Below are positions 45,460-53,316 of a stretch of 64,000 bases of DNA, one piece after another (the first letter of the stretch is position 1; each line of letters opens with the position of its first letter). Source of the stretch: Geoalkalibacter ferrihydriticus DSM 17813 (lineage in GTDB: Bacteria; Desulfobacterota; Desulfuromonadia; Desulfuromonadales; Geoalkalibacteraceae); NCBI RefSeq assembly GCF_000820505.1, contig NZ_JWJD01000001.1, forward strand, positions 645,923-709,922, in the 5' to 3' direction. Made by a program: the position numbers and the translations under genes. The notes beneath the pieces were generated by a model. That model saw nothing but the letters and a program-made list of their open reading frames with translations, did no database searches and was not told the origin of the DNA.

Positions 45460-46317
45460 TTACTCCATAAAGTATTCAGCCGTCGTCTTGACCGACTTGA
45501 TCCCCACGGAGATGGTCGAGCCATCGACCTTTCTGCCGTGCAGGACAAACTCACTTAAGCCGACAGGATTGCTGCTCCCCCAGTCGTAGGTATAACCGAG
45601 CCGCGTCCAGGGGTAGGGGAAATCATTCAGGGTGTACGAGTAGTTAGCCTGATGAGCGAACCAATCGGGATAAACCATAAAAACCCCGTAGTCCGGCCCG
45701 GCAGTGGCCATGACCTGATCATTCGGATCATGCATATGTAACGGATCGGTTGGGAAATTTAGTTCGCAGGCGGTATCAAAAATTTCCGGATCAGGGCAGG
45801 GGCGAAAGAGGTCTTGTGGAGAAACCCACATTTCCAACATGTATTTGTACTCCCTCGAACTGCCTGCAACGGCCACTTCAGGAGGCAACCCCAACAACTG
45901 GGCAACACGCAGCGGTTCCGGCACGATATCGCCGAAAAAGGTTTTCATCTCAGGTACCACCGTCACCCAGGAGTCGAATCTATAGTTTGGGCATTCGCCC
46001 CCCTCGATGCACGAGGTGTTACCACTACAGCCATCAGGGTTGGTGCATTTGTAGTACTCTCCGGCATCGCCCAGCCAGGTCACAACCAATATGCGTGACC
46101 CCACCTCATCGTTCTCCCAGATCAGATCGGGGTTCTCGTTGTTAATCGGAGTCAGGCTGTAAGATATTTCGTGTGGTTCGGCGATGCGGGCGTCGTCAAC
46201 GGCGTTAATATACTGTTCATCGAGGCTGAGTAATTCCGGAGAGTCGCCACCGCAGGCAGCAAGCAAGCTGATACATAAATACAGTGATAATACGGTCAAC
46301 TGCTTGAAATATCGCAT
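45460..46317 (-). CDS. hypothetical lipoprotein
   Basis: 285 residues, lipobox LLAAC (about residue 21) followed by GGDSPELL. Mature part rich in Asp, Pro and aromatic residues with eight or more Cys, several paired closely (KCTNPDGCSGNTSCIEGGECPN), pointing to disulfides or metal. No family recognised. Located between an acyl-CoA synthetase fragment behind module E and the decarboxylase fragment, on the same strand, so it may be expressed from module E. Full length cannot be verified. Confidence 0.65.
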   Translation of the reverse strand: MRYFKQLTVLSLYLCISLLAACGGDSPELLSLDEQYINAVDDARIAEPHEISYSLTPINNENPDLIWENDEVGSRILVVTWLGDAGEYYKCTNPDGCSGNTSCIEGGECPNYRFDSWVTVVPEMKTFFGDIVPEPLRVAQLLGLPPEVAVAGSSREYKYMLEMWVSPQDLFRPCPDPEIFDTACELNFPTDPLHMHDPNDQVMATAGPDYGVFMVYPDWFAHQANYSYTLNDFPYPWTRLGYTYDWGSSNPVGLSEFVLHGRKVDGSTISVGIKSVKTTAEYFME

Positions 46318-46543
46318 GGGTATCCCCTATTTTTTGGATTTCCGACCCCAAAAAATGAAAAGCAACTGAAAGTCTTGGATAAATGCCTGTTTCTCGCCCT
46401 GCTGGATTGACCCGACCGTCGGACAGGACTGCTGTGCAGGTCTCCATCAGGCCACCTGCCATTCGCTCCCCGAAGCAGCTTGATCAACTCCAGCCGCATC
46501 CCTTACTTTTCCCGGTTGATGAAGGAAAAACCATCCAGCCCAG

Positions 46544-46772
46544 CTACTCGTCCAAAATTTCAAGGTTCCCTTCGTTCTCCTTCAGATTCAGTCCCAGTTC
46601 ATTGACTGAAATCTCCCGCATCTCCACCTTGCGTATCTTTCCGGTCACTGTGGTGGGAAATGCATCAACAAACTTCCAGTATTTCGGGATCTTGTATGTT
46701 GCGATCTGTCCCTTGCAGAACTCGGTCAGTTCGGCACCTGTCGCGGTGTATCCGCTGCAAAGTATAGTGAAA
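46544..46772 (-). pseudogene. C-terminal fragment of an AMP-forming acyl-CoA synthetase
   Basis: Minus frame ending at TAG 46546-46544 reads ATGAELTEFCKGQIATYKIPKYW, KFVDAFPTTVTGKIRKVEMRE in parts: the mobile C-terminal domain of fatty-acid CoA ligases, with the catalytic Lys in TVTGKIRK. The whole N-terminal domain is absent; the fragment is fused directly to the sigma-54 promoter of module E. Confidence 0.7.
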
Positions 46773-46875
46773 GCGAAAACTGTGCCAAAGGTTAGATTTC
46801 AATAATTCCAGCAAGCTAATCTTGGGCAATGGAGACTGATTGTCCTGTTTCGGACAAGCTGTCCCTAAATGGACC
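46773..46875 (-). promoter_or_regulatory. sigma-54 module E (third site lost)
   Basis: Sites 46860-46875 (TGTCC-CTAAAT-GGACC, one mismatch) and 46841-46856 (TGTCC-TGTTTC-GGACA), 19 bp apart; 54 bp to promoter TGGCACAGTTTTCGC on minus (46787-46773). The region after the promoter is replaced by an acyl-CoA synthetase fragment, which removed the third site and small gene. Confidence 0.8.
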
Positions 46876-46892
46876 GCTTGCAGGGTTAACAT

Positions 46893-47180
46893 CCTCCTGC
46901 AATACGGGCTTGTCCAAATCCGGACACCATCGTCCGATAATTGGCTAACGCACATAGATAGCGCGAAATCCATGCCAGATATGTAGACTGTGTGATTTCA
47001 TTAAGTTAGATGAATTCAACAAAAAAGAATTGTCCGGCAGGGGACATGTTGTCCCGATGGGGACAGTTGGTGGTTCGCAGGGAGGTCAGAATCAATAAAA
47101 CAGCTTGCGGGAGGCCTTCAGCAACCGGGCGGCAGAGGATTTATTGTTGTTCGTCTGCTTAAGGGCCCACTCTATGACCT
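46893..47180. repeat. ~290-bp duplication, copy 2
   Basis: Second copy of 41545-41835, with module D and the 3' end of the activator gene. It is joined at 46893 to the UAS pair of module E, so the downstream small gene was lost here. Confidence 0.75.
46911..47065 (-). promoter_or_regulatory. sigma-54 module D
   Basis: Sites 47050-47065 (TGTCC-CGATGG-GGACA) and 47031-47046 (TGTCC-GGCAGG-GGACA), 19 bp apart; 54 bp to promoter TGGCATGGATTTCGC on minus (46977-46963); 36 bp to a third site TGTCC-AAATCC-GGACA (46911-46926). A ribosome site AGGAGG follows but no small gene; the next start gives an unrelated frame. Confidence 0.8.
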
Positions 47181-47190
47181 CCAACAAAAA
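47092..47190 (-). pseudogene. second 3' end of the NtrC-type activator
   Basis: Minus frame LEVIEWALKQTNNNKSSAARLL plus KASRKLFY, stop 47092-47094: same Fis-type helix-turn-helix as at 41747. Upstream of about 47190 the sequence changes to unrelated DNA containing the 47-bp repeat, so only about 30 codons survive. Confidence 0.6.
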
Positions 47191-47279
47191 GCCTGTCCGT
47201 TTTGATGGATATTGACTTCGCGCAAGGACTAACAGACTCCGATTTAATGCGTGTTGCCGTAAATCTTGCGAAAAAAAGC

Positions 47280-47326
47280 ACCCAACCGACAGGAATACAC
47301 AACCTGGGCTCAAAACAAGCGACTTT
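47280..47326. repeat. 47-bp dispersed repeat, copy 2
   Basis: Identical to 30124-30170. Here it lies between the activator remnant and the selenocysteine methyltransferase gene. Confidence 0.7.
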
Positions 47327-47503
47327 TCAGATTTCCACGCTTTCGAAACGAGGGGGGCTTTCAAAAAAATCGTCAGGGCAAATGCCCCTCGCCGAACACA
47401 CAAATGGAGGTCAAAAATTCAACATTTCATCTCTTCCCACTTCAACAATTGGTGACATTTGAGTCTCAAGCTGTAAACTCTCTGACAGCGAGGCTGCCAA
47501 CAC

Positions 47504-48523
47504 ATGACGTCAGAAAAGAGACCGAAAACCAAACAGAAATCCCAATGGAACAAGGTGTTCATAGAGGAGATAGCATTCTTCGGACAGGAGCCCAGTGACT
47601 TTGCGAAAAAGTCCCTGGAACTGTTCCGGCACGAGGCTGTGCGCGCGGTGCTGGAGCTTGGATGCGGCCAGGGACGAGATACCATTTTTTTCGCGCGCAA
47701 TGGTCTTCACGTAACGGCACTGGACTATTCGGATGCCGCCGTGGCCACCACCCTGGAGAAGGCTGCAACGGCCGGTGTGTCATCGATGGTCGTCTCCCAG
47801 GCTCACGATGTCAGGCAAGGACTCCCCTTCCCCGATGCCTCCTTTGATGCCTGCTTCTCCCACATGCTGCTGTGCATGGAGCTATCGACCGCAGAGATTG
47901 ACTTCATCCTCGGCGAGATTCTCCGAGTGTTGCGGCCTGGCGGCCTTGCCGTCTATTCTGTGCGCAGCGAGCGAGACAAGCATTACCGGGTTGGTACACA
48001 TCTGGGCGAGGATATCTACCAGATCGGCGACTTCGTCGTCCACTTCTTCACCACGGAAAAGATCCGAGGACTGGCCAAGGGCTATACCATCCTGGGAGTT
48101 GACCGCCTGGAGGAGGGAAGTCTTCCGCGCGATTTGTATTGCGTCACCATGAAAAAAGGCCCGACGGCCGGGGCATCGCCCAATACCCCTTGCGAGGAGC
48201 GCGACATGGCAGATCCGCTGAATAAGTTTCAGGAGTTCATGGAGGCCGCCTTGGCCCCCGGCGTCCTCGACCATAAAACCAAACAACTGGTCGCCTTGGG
48301 AGCAGCACTTGCCGCCGGTTGTGATCCCTGAACGGACTTCGGCCTCGCAGTTGCGAGGCAGGCTGGGGCAACGAAAGCGGAAATGGAAGAGGTGGCGGCG
48401 ATTGCCATGACCGTCAATGCGTTCAAAACCCGCGCACTGTTCGCCGGAAAGACTGAGGAGATCGAGGAGCACTCGCCGTCCGCAAACAAGGAGGTTCCCG
48501 AGAGCCCCCCGGGGAAAACCTGA
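47504..48523 (+). CDS. selenoprotein: SAM methyltransferase fused to a CMD/AhpD-like domain
   Basis: 339 residues if TGA 48329-48331 is read as Sec (codon 276). N-terminal class I methyltransferase: VLELGCGQGRDTIFFARNG (SAM motif I), ALDYSDAA, LPFPDASFDACFSHM, EILRVLRPGG. After a linker, a carboxymuconolactone decarboxylase-type domain: DHKTKQLVALGAALAAG-CDP-U-TDFGLAVARQAGATKAEM and IAMTVNAFKTRAL. In this family the active site is CxxC; here it is C-D-P-UGA, so Sec replaces the second Cys. The frame after the UGA is family-like down to TGA 48521. A hairpin follows 10 nt after the UGA. Redox or hydroperoxidase activity plus methyl transfer to a thiol, selenol or metalloid is a guess. Confidence 0.82.
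48329..48359 (+). other. UGA recoding site with SECIS-like hairpin
   Basis: UGA 48329-48331, then 10 nt, then the perfect stem GCCTCGC-AGTT-GCGAGGC (48342-48359). Distance, small apical loop and GC-rich stem fit bacterial SECIS elements, better than the candidate at 336. Confidence 0.65.
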
Positions 48524-48911
48524 GGAGTGTAAGTGAGCGCTTCAGTTGAAGCAGCGGCTTGAGTGAACACAATCGCTACACCCGCCTGTCTCGGGAATTA
48601 TCTCTCCACCTTGGAGGGGAGGGCCTTCTCTCTGTGGCGGGGTCTTCTCCAATCCCCTGGCCGACAGTAACCCGCCCGGTCTGCCACCTGGGAACCAATC
48701 TCCCCCGCACCTCACAACCCCGCATTACAACCGCAGATCAGAACGAGAGGCGGTTTCCAAACAATACCAGATGGTGGGTCTCAAACCCTAAGCAGGAGGG
48801 ATAATACTCACCTTTTGAATATCTGGGCCCGAAACGACGGGTCTTACTGAAATCATCGTGGGCCTATCTGTTCCGGGATGGGATTCTCCATCGGTTGGTG
48901 GTAAAGCCATA
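48524..48911. other. noncoding stretch
   Basis: No gene, repeat or promoter could be supported in these 388 bp between the selenoprotein gene and the convergent toxin gene. Confidence 0.5.
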
Positions 48912-49187
48912 CTATCTATCCTCGCGCGTATGCCATAGACGTAGCACGTAGATCGTGGCTTCCTGAATTTCGTAGCGCATCTCATAGTGCCCGACGAGAA
49001 TTCGGCGAACCTCACGCGGCTCGAATTCTTCAAACTTTTCGCCGATGCGCGGGTTGGACAAAAGGCTGGTCGGAGTGGCGGTTAGCGCCTGAACAGTGCG
49101 CGCAGCCGCGCCCCTGTTCACCGGGGCCAGAAACTCATAAAGCCTCGCCGTGTCGGAGACCGCCTTGTCTGTCCACTTCAGTTCCAT
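48912..49187 (-). CDS. RelE/ParE-family toxin
   Basis: 91 residues: LKWTDKAVSDTARLYEFLAP at the start, NPRIGEKFEEFEPREVRRILVGHYEMRYEI and VLRLWHTREDR at the end, the full ParE/RelE layout with the basic C-terminal strand (RLWHTRE). Its ATG overlaps the antitoxin stop by one base (TGATG). ParE members poison gyrase and RelE members cut mRNA; the family cannot be split here. Confidence 0.85.
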   Translation of the reverse strand: MELKWTDKAVSDTARLYEFLAPVNRGAAARTVQALTATPTSLLSNPRIGEKFEEFEPREVRRILVGHYEMRYEIQEATIYVLRLWHTREDR

Positions 49188-49456
49188 CAGCGCGGCACGG
49201 GCAACGGGGTGTCGGTATCCAGGCTTTCGGCCCAGGCTTGCACGGCCTGGTGGTCGATGACGCGACCGGCATCCACGTCAGCCAATGCCTCTCGCGTAAG
49301 ACGGCTGCGTTCCTCTTCTTGGTCGATCCACGCCGACAATGCCTGCTTTATGATCCAGCCACGTGAGCGCTCAAGTCGAGCGGCGATCTGATCGACCTTC
49401 TCGGCCATCGGCAGTGGGACGTGTGCAGTAAGCACTTTGGTTTTTGTTTGTGCCAT
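49187..49456 (-). CDS. ribbon-helix-helix antitoxin
   Basis: 89 residues. N-terminal ribbon-helix-helix: KVLTAHVPLPMAEKVDQIAARLERSRGWIIKQAL in segments, followed by an acidic C-terminal part that would wrap the toxin (DQEEERSRLTREALADVDAGRVIDH). Upstream of the toxin, as usual. The AT-rich 49457-49559 carries AAGC...AGCTT-type inverted sequence before the start and probably the autoregulated promoter. Confidence 0.83.
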   Translation of the reverse strand: MAQTKTKVLTAHVPLPMAEKVDQIAARLERSRGWIIKQALSAWIDQEEERSRLTREALADVDAGRVIDHQAVQAWAESLDTDTPLPVPR

Positions 49457-49559
49457 GACTGATCTCCCCTTACTTCTGTGATATAAGCTTCTTAGCGCTT
49501 ATCGATTCTGATTGAATCATAGTGATTAATTGTGATCATGTAAAATGTGTTATCTTTAA

Positions 49560-50825
49560 TCAGAGCTGCGACCTGATTGGCAGCAGTACCTTTTCAGAAA
49601 CCTTTTCGCGCAACGGACGGCTCTTCCAGCGGGCAAGGGAATACGACTCAGCCGCCAGCAGGTCGGCCTCGAACACCGCTGTCATCTGAGTGGCGAAGTC
49701 GCTGCTGTAGATATTCAGACTCGCTTCGTCATTGAGCCGAATCGAACGCATGTCGAAGTTGGTTGACCCAACCGAAACAAACTCGGCATCGATGACCAGC
49801 AGCTTGGTATGCAGCATGGTCGGCTGATAGACGTGAATCTCTACACCTGCCTGCAGCAACTCGCCCCAGTCGGCCTTGGAGGCGATCTTGACGGTAAACG
49901 AATCTATGTGCGGTCCAGGCAACAGGATGCGCACGCGAACATCGCGATCACGGGCAGCGATCAAGGCCTCGATCAACAGCCTGTCGGGCACAAAGTAGGA
50001 CGCCGCCAGGTCGATTGTTGACTCGGCCGCCGCGATAGCCAGCAGATACATCAGGTGCATGCTCTCGCTGCCGCCAGAGGGCGAGGCGACAAACACGTGT
50101 GCGTCGACCTCGCCCATCTTTTGCAGGGGCGGGAAGTAGCTCGGGCCGTTCAGCACGCGACCGGTGGTCTTGATCCAATTGTCGTTGAAAGCCGCTTGCA
50201 ACTGCGCCACGACGGGCCCTTCAACCCGATAGTGCGTGTCGCGCCAGTGTTCGGGATCACCACCGTCGCCAGTCCAATGGTCCGCAATGCCTACCCCTCC
50301 GGTGAACCCGATGCAGCCATCGATCACGAGCAGTTTGCGATGGGTGCGGTTGTTCATGCGGCCGACGTTGTACCAGTGCAGCGGCCGATATTGATGCAAC
50401 TGCACACCGGCCGCCTGCATCGAATCCAGCAGCGACTGTTCCATCTTATCGCTGCCCACCCAGTCGATGATGACGTTAACCGGGACGCCCGCTCGGGCCC
50501 GTTCAGAGAGCGCTTGTGCGAACTCTTCACCAATATCACCAGACCAATAAATGAAGGTCTCGAACGTGATCGACGTCTGCGCGGAGCGAATGGCCTGCAG
50601 CATAGCCGGAAAAATCTCGTTGCCGTTGTGCAGCGCGGTCACACGATTGCCGTGCACAATCGTCGGACCCATCAGGACGGACATCTCGCGCCGAAACTGC
50701 GAGTCGGAGACAGCGTGGTGATGCTCGAACCTGCGCTCCACCACCTTTTCAGGCGTCTTGAAGTTCTTTAACAACACCAGGATCAGGCTGGTGGCCAGCG
50801 CAGTGATTGCGATAGTCCAAAACAT
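49560..50825 (-). CDS. phospholipase D-type cardiolipin synthase
   Basis: 421 residues. One N-terminal membrane segment (FWTIAITALATSLILVLL), then two PLD catalytic motifs: THRKLLVIDGCIGFTGG and LHTKLLVIDAEFVSVGSTNFD (HxKxxxxD). Layout fits ClsB/ClsC-like synthases that join two phosphatidylglycerols or transfer phosphatidyl groups. First gene upstream in the stress island; it stands alone behind the toxin-antitoxin pair. Confidence 0.82.
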   Translation of the reverse strand: MFWTIAITALATSLILVLLKNFKTPEKVVERRFEHHHAVSDSQFRREMSVLMGPTIVHGNRVTALHNGNEIFPAMLQAIRSAQTSITFETFIYWSGDIGEEFAQALSERARAGVPVNVIIDWVGSDKMEQSLLDSMQAAGVQLHQYRPLHWYNVGRMNNRTHRKLLVIDGCIGFTGGVGIADHWTGDGGDPEHWRDTHYRVEGPVVAQLQAAFNDNWIKTTGRVLNGPSYFPPLQKMGEVDAHVFVASPSGGSESMHLMYLLAIAAAESTIDLAASYFVPDRLLIEALIAARDRDVRVRILLPGPHIDSFTVKIASKADWGELLQAGVEIHVYQPTMLHTKLLVIDAEFVSVGSTNFDMRSIRLNDEASLNIYSSDFATQMTAVFEADLLAAESYSLARWKSRPLREKVSEKVLLPIRSQL

Positions 50826-50931
50826 AGATTTTGTCTCTCAGTCATTGATCTCCCAGCCGGCCTGAAAAAGGGTGTGCTAAGAATTTGGAAAACGCCGGGG
50901 CTCCGGGTCACTTCTATGCCAATGGCCTGGA

Positions 50932-51744
50932 TCAGCTCTCACGGATCTCGCCAGTGTGCACCTTGAAATAGTCCAGGCTGTTGGGTCCAAAAGCTGTGCT
51001 GATGGCGACATCAGTGGCATCGCGGCCGCGGGCAATAAGAATACGCCCGATGCGGCGCGTGTTGTTGCGCGGGTCAAATGCATACCACCGGCCGTCGAGG
51101 TAGGCTTCAAACCAGGCAGCGAAATCCATTTCTGCGTAGGGCGGGGGCATGCCTATGTCGCCCAGGTAGCCGGTGCAGTAGCGGGCGGGGATGTTCAGGC
51201 AGCGACACAGGGTGATGGCGAGATGCGCATAATCGCGGCACACACCCTGTTTGTCCTGAAAAACTTCCCACGCGGTTTTTGTGTTTCGCGCATACTGGTA
51301 GCCAAACTCAATATGGTGATGAACGTAATCGCATATTGCCTGGACTTGAGACCAGCCTGTGACATGATTGCCGAAGAGTCGCCAGGCTGTATCTACCAGT
51401 GGGTCTGTTGCGCAGTACCTGCTGCCGAGCAGGTATTGCAGGGTCTCGCCTGGGAGTTGTTCAACCGGGGTTTTCCTTGCCTGCAGATTCATTGCATCAG
51501 GCAACCCGCTATCGTTAATAACGGCGTCCGTGGAGAGACGCAGGGTGCCTGCGGGAGCGACGAGGCGGGAGCAACGGTTCCCGTAGCTGTCGTGAAAGTC
51601 GGAAATAGGGATCGGTGGGTCTGCAACCACATGGTCGGGAACAAGCAGATCCGCGACGCGGGTGGAGTGCACCTTCAGCATGAGGATCATCGGGGTCGGT
51701 TGGGGGCAGTTAAATACCAGTTCGTAGCCAATGCGGATTTTCAT
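50932..51744 (-). CDS. transglutaminase-like cysteine protease
   Basis: 270 residues from ATG 51744, which overlaps the previous stop (ATGA). N-terminal beta-rich domain (MKIRIGYELVFNCPQPTPM), then the transglutaminase core: KQGVCRDYAHLAITLCR (catalytic Cys), MDFAAWFEAYLDGRWYAFDPRNN (His expected within, Asp in FDPRNN). In the usual motif AxHAWxExY; here it reads AEMDFAAWFEAYL, so the His is replaced by Phe or lies elsewhere, which may matter for activity. This gene type is often found with Anbu, as here. Confidence 0.78.
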   Translation of the reverse strand: MKIRIGYELVFNCPQPTPMILMLKVHSTRVADLLVPDHVVADPPIPISDFHDSYGNRCSRLVAPAGTLRLSTDAVINDSGLPDAMNLQARKTPVEQLPGETLQYLLGSRYCATDPLVDTAWRLFGNHVTGWSQVQAICDYVHHHIEFGYQYARNTKTAWEVFQDKQGVCRDYAHLAITLCRCLNIPARYCTGYLGDIGMPPPYAEMDFAAWFEAYLDGRWYAFDPRNNTRRIGRILIARGRDATDVAISTAFGPNSLDYFKVHTGEIRES

Positions 51745-52520
51745 AGTGCGAGCCCTGCGCCGTGCTGTTTGGCGGGTTGGACTGTCATCGAACAGCCACC
51801 GAGTGCTGTATCCAAAGAGGTGATGATCGACTCCCGCAGGGTCTTCCATTGCCTTGCGGGGGGCAGAAGATTTTTCTGGTTGAGTTCCAGCTCGATGCCC
51901 AGATAGGCGTCGGACGGGAATTTCCTCCTCAGCGCTGGGGTTAAACCATCGTCGCGGCCCTTATAGGGAAAGTTGCGTCGTACGACCAGATCGGGGGCAG
52001 AAGCCTTGAGCGCGGATTTCCAGTTCGCGCACAGGGCGCTTTCTCCGGGTCGGGATGGGTCATAGAGCAGGCCGATGTCCGCGTCGCGGACCACGCCATT
52101 GAGGTTGTTGGTGAAACTGTGGCAGGAAATGTGAATGACTCTGCCGCACCGGGCAATCCCGCGGGCAACAAGTCTCTCGGCTTCCGTTCGATAGGGTTGA
52201 TAATAAAGTTCTATTATCTTTTGCCGAGTTGCGGCAGACAGCTTGCGAATCGCTTCCATATGCAGGTTTCGATGACCGATGGAGCGATTCAGATCCACCA
52301 CCAGACGACTTATCGTCGAGGACAGCAGGGGCGCGCCGAAATTTCCGGCCAGTGCCCTGGCCATCACCAAGGCCCCCGGGTCGAAGCCGCGATGGCTTTC
52401 CAGCAATGGGCCACAGTCACGGAACAAATGGTGATAGGGCGCGGGAACCTGGTTGCCGCCATGCTCGCAGGTAATGATCAGAGCCGTCGCTGCCGAGGTC
52501 AGGCTATTTATTTGAGACAT
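51741..52520 (-). CDS. N-formylglutamate amidohydrolase family protein
   Basis: 259 residues: ALIITCEHGGNQVP at the start, ESHRGFDPGAL, RLVVDLNRSIGHRN, HISCHSFTNNLNGVVRDADIGLLYDP and NFPYKGRDDGLTPALRRKF, YLGIELELNQKNL. This is the FGase/HutG-like zinc hydrolase family (metal in CEHGGN, HxxCH). Outside histidine catabolism these proteins hydrolyse N-formyl or similar amide groups. Co-transcribed and overlapping with the transglutaminase gene. Confidence 0.83.
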   Translation of the reverse strand: MSQINSLTSAATALIITCEHGGNQVPAPYHHLFRDCGPLLESHRGFDPGALVMARALAGNFGAPLLSSTISRLVVDLNRSIGHRNLHMEAIRKLSAATRQKIIELYYQPYRTEAERLVARGIARCGRVIHISCHSFTNNLNGVVRDADIGLLYDPSRPGESALCANWKSALKASAPDLVVRRNFPYKGRDDGLTPALRRKFPSDAYLGIELELNQKNLLPPARQWKTLRESIITSLDTALGGCSMTVQPAKQHGAGLAL

Positions 52521-52544
52521 GTAGCCTCCTTCCAGCCGACAAGG

Positions 52545-53270
52545 CTACCACTCCAGGGCGGGCAACTGTGTGAAGACTTCACGGGTGCCTGCAATCCACT
52601 TTTTGCCCAGTGTTGTGAAATAGACATCGCCCGGTTCGAAGCGCCGGCGCATGGTGACTGCGAGGCTGTCGAGTTTGTAGCAGATCAGGTCGATGGGCAT
52701 GCCGACGGACAGATTGCTGCGCATCGTCGATTCGAAAGACACAAGGACACATTTCGCGGCGTCATTGAGGCTGGTTGAGCGGGTTATCACCCAGTCAATG
52801 ATCGGCTTCCCATATTTGGTTTCACCGGTCTGAAAATAGGGAGTCTGGTCTTCTGCCTCGATAAAATTGCCTTCGGCATAAAGGCGAAAGAGACGTGGCG
52901 GTTCCCCCCTGATCTGGCCGCCGAGAATGAAAGAGGCGTAAAAGCCGGTGTTATCTTTTGTCAAGTGCTCGCCGTCGCGCTTGTCCACTAAGCGCATGGC
53001 ATCCGAAACCAGCAATGCGGCGTCAAACATGGATTCAGTGTTCCACAGGTTGGGGCAGTCAGGGTGCTTCCCGTTTTGCCTGAGAATGCTGATGACGGCC
53101 TGGGTGCCGCCGAGATTGCCCGAGCTCAGCAGGACAATAACCCGGTCTCCGCCCCGCTCGAACAGACTCATTTTGCAGAAACTGGCAAAGTTGTCGATTC
53201 CGGCATTGGTGCGTGAATCCGAGGCGAAGACCAGGCCGTTTTCCAGCATTACGCCGACACAGTATGTCAT
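52545..53270 (-). CDS. proteasome-like protease Anbu
   Basis: 241 residues of the Ntn-hydrolase fold. MTYCVGVMLENGLVFASDSRTNAGIDN: Thr2 becomes the N-terminal nucleophile after Met removal, as in Anbu (ancestral beta subunit). Further motifs IVLLSSGNLGGTQAVI and KYGKPIIDWVI. It usually sits with a transglutaminase and ATP-grasp/alpha-E proteins; here only the transglutaminase and FGase are next to it, in the same direction. Likely role: protein or peptide turnover under stress. Confidence 0.85.
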   Translation of the reverse strand: MTYCVGVMLENGLVFASDSRTNAGIDNFASFCKMSLFERGGDRVIVLLSSGNLGGTQAVISILRQNGKHPDCPNLWNTESMFDAALLVSDAMRLVDKRDGEHLTKDNTGFYASFILGGQIRGEPPRLFRLYAEGNFIEAEDQTPYFQTGETKYGKPIIDWVITRSTSLNDAAKCVLVSFESTMRSNLSVGMPIDLICYKLDSLAVTMRRRFEPGDVYFTTLGKKWIAGTREVFTQLPALEW

Positions 53271-53316
53271 CAGATTGTTCCCCCGTATGGTTAGCAGCGA
53301 TCTTCCGGTGGACGCT

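Noticed and set aside
46665-46973. 102-codon minus-strand frame after module D
   Set aside because: It starts in the duplicated leader and runs through the UAS pair and promoter of module E and out of frame over the synthetase fragment, so it is not a gene.
28542-48523. CRISPR array or prophage in the accessory region
   Set aside because: No regularly spaced repeats, no cas, integrase, capsid or tail genes; the repeats are promoter modules, the 47-mer and a transposon end.
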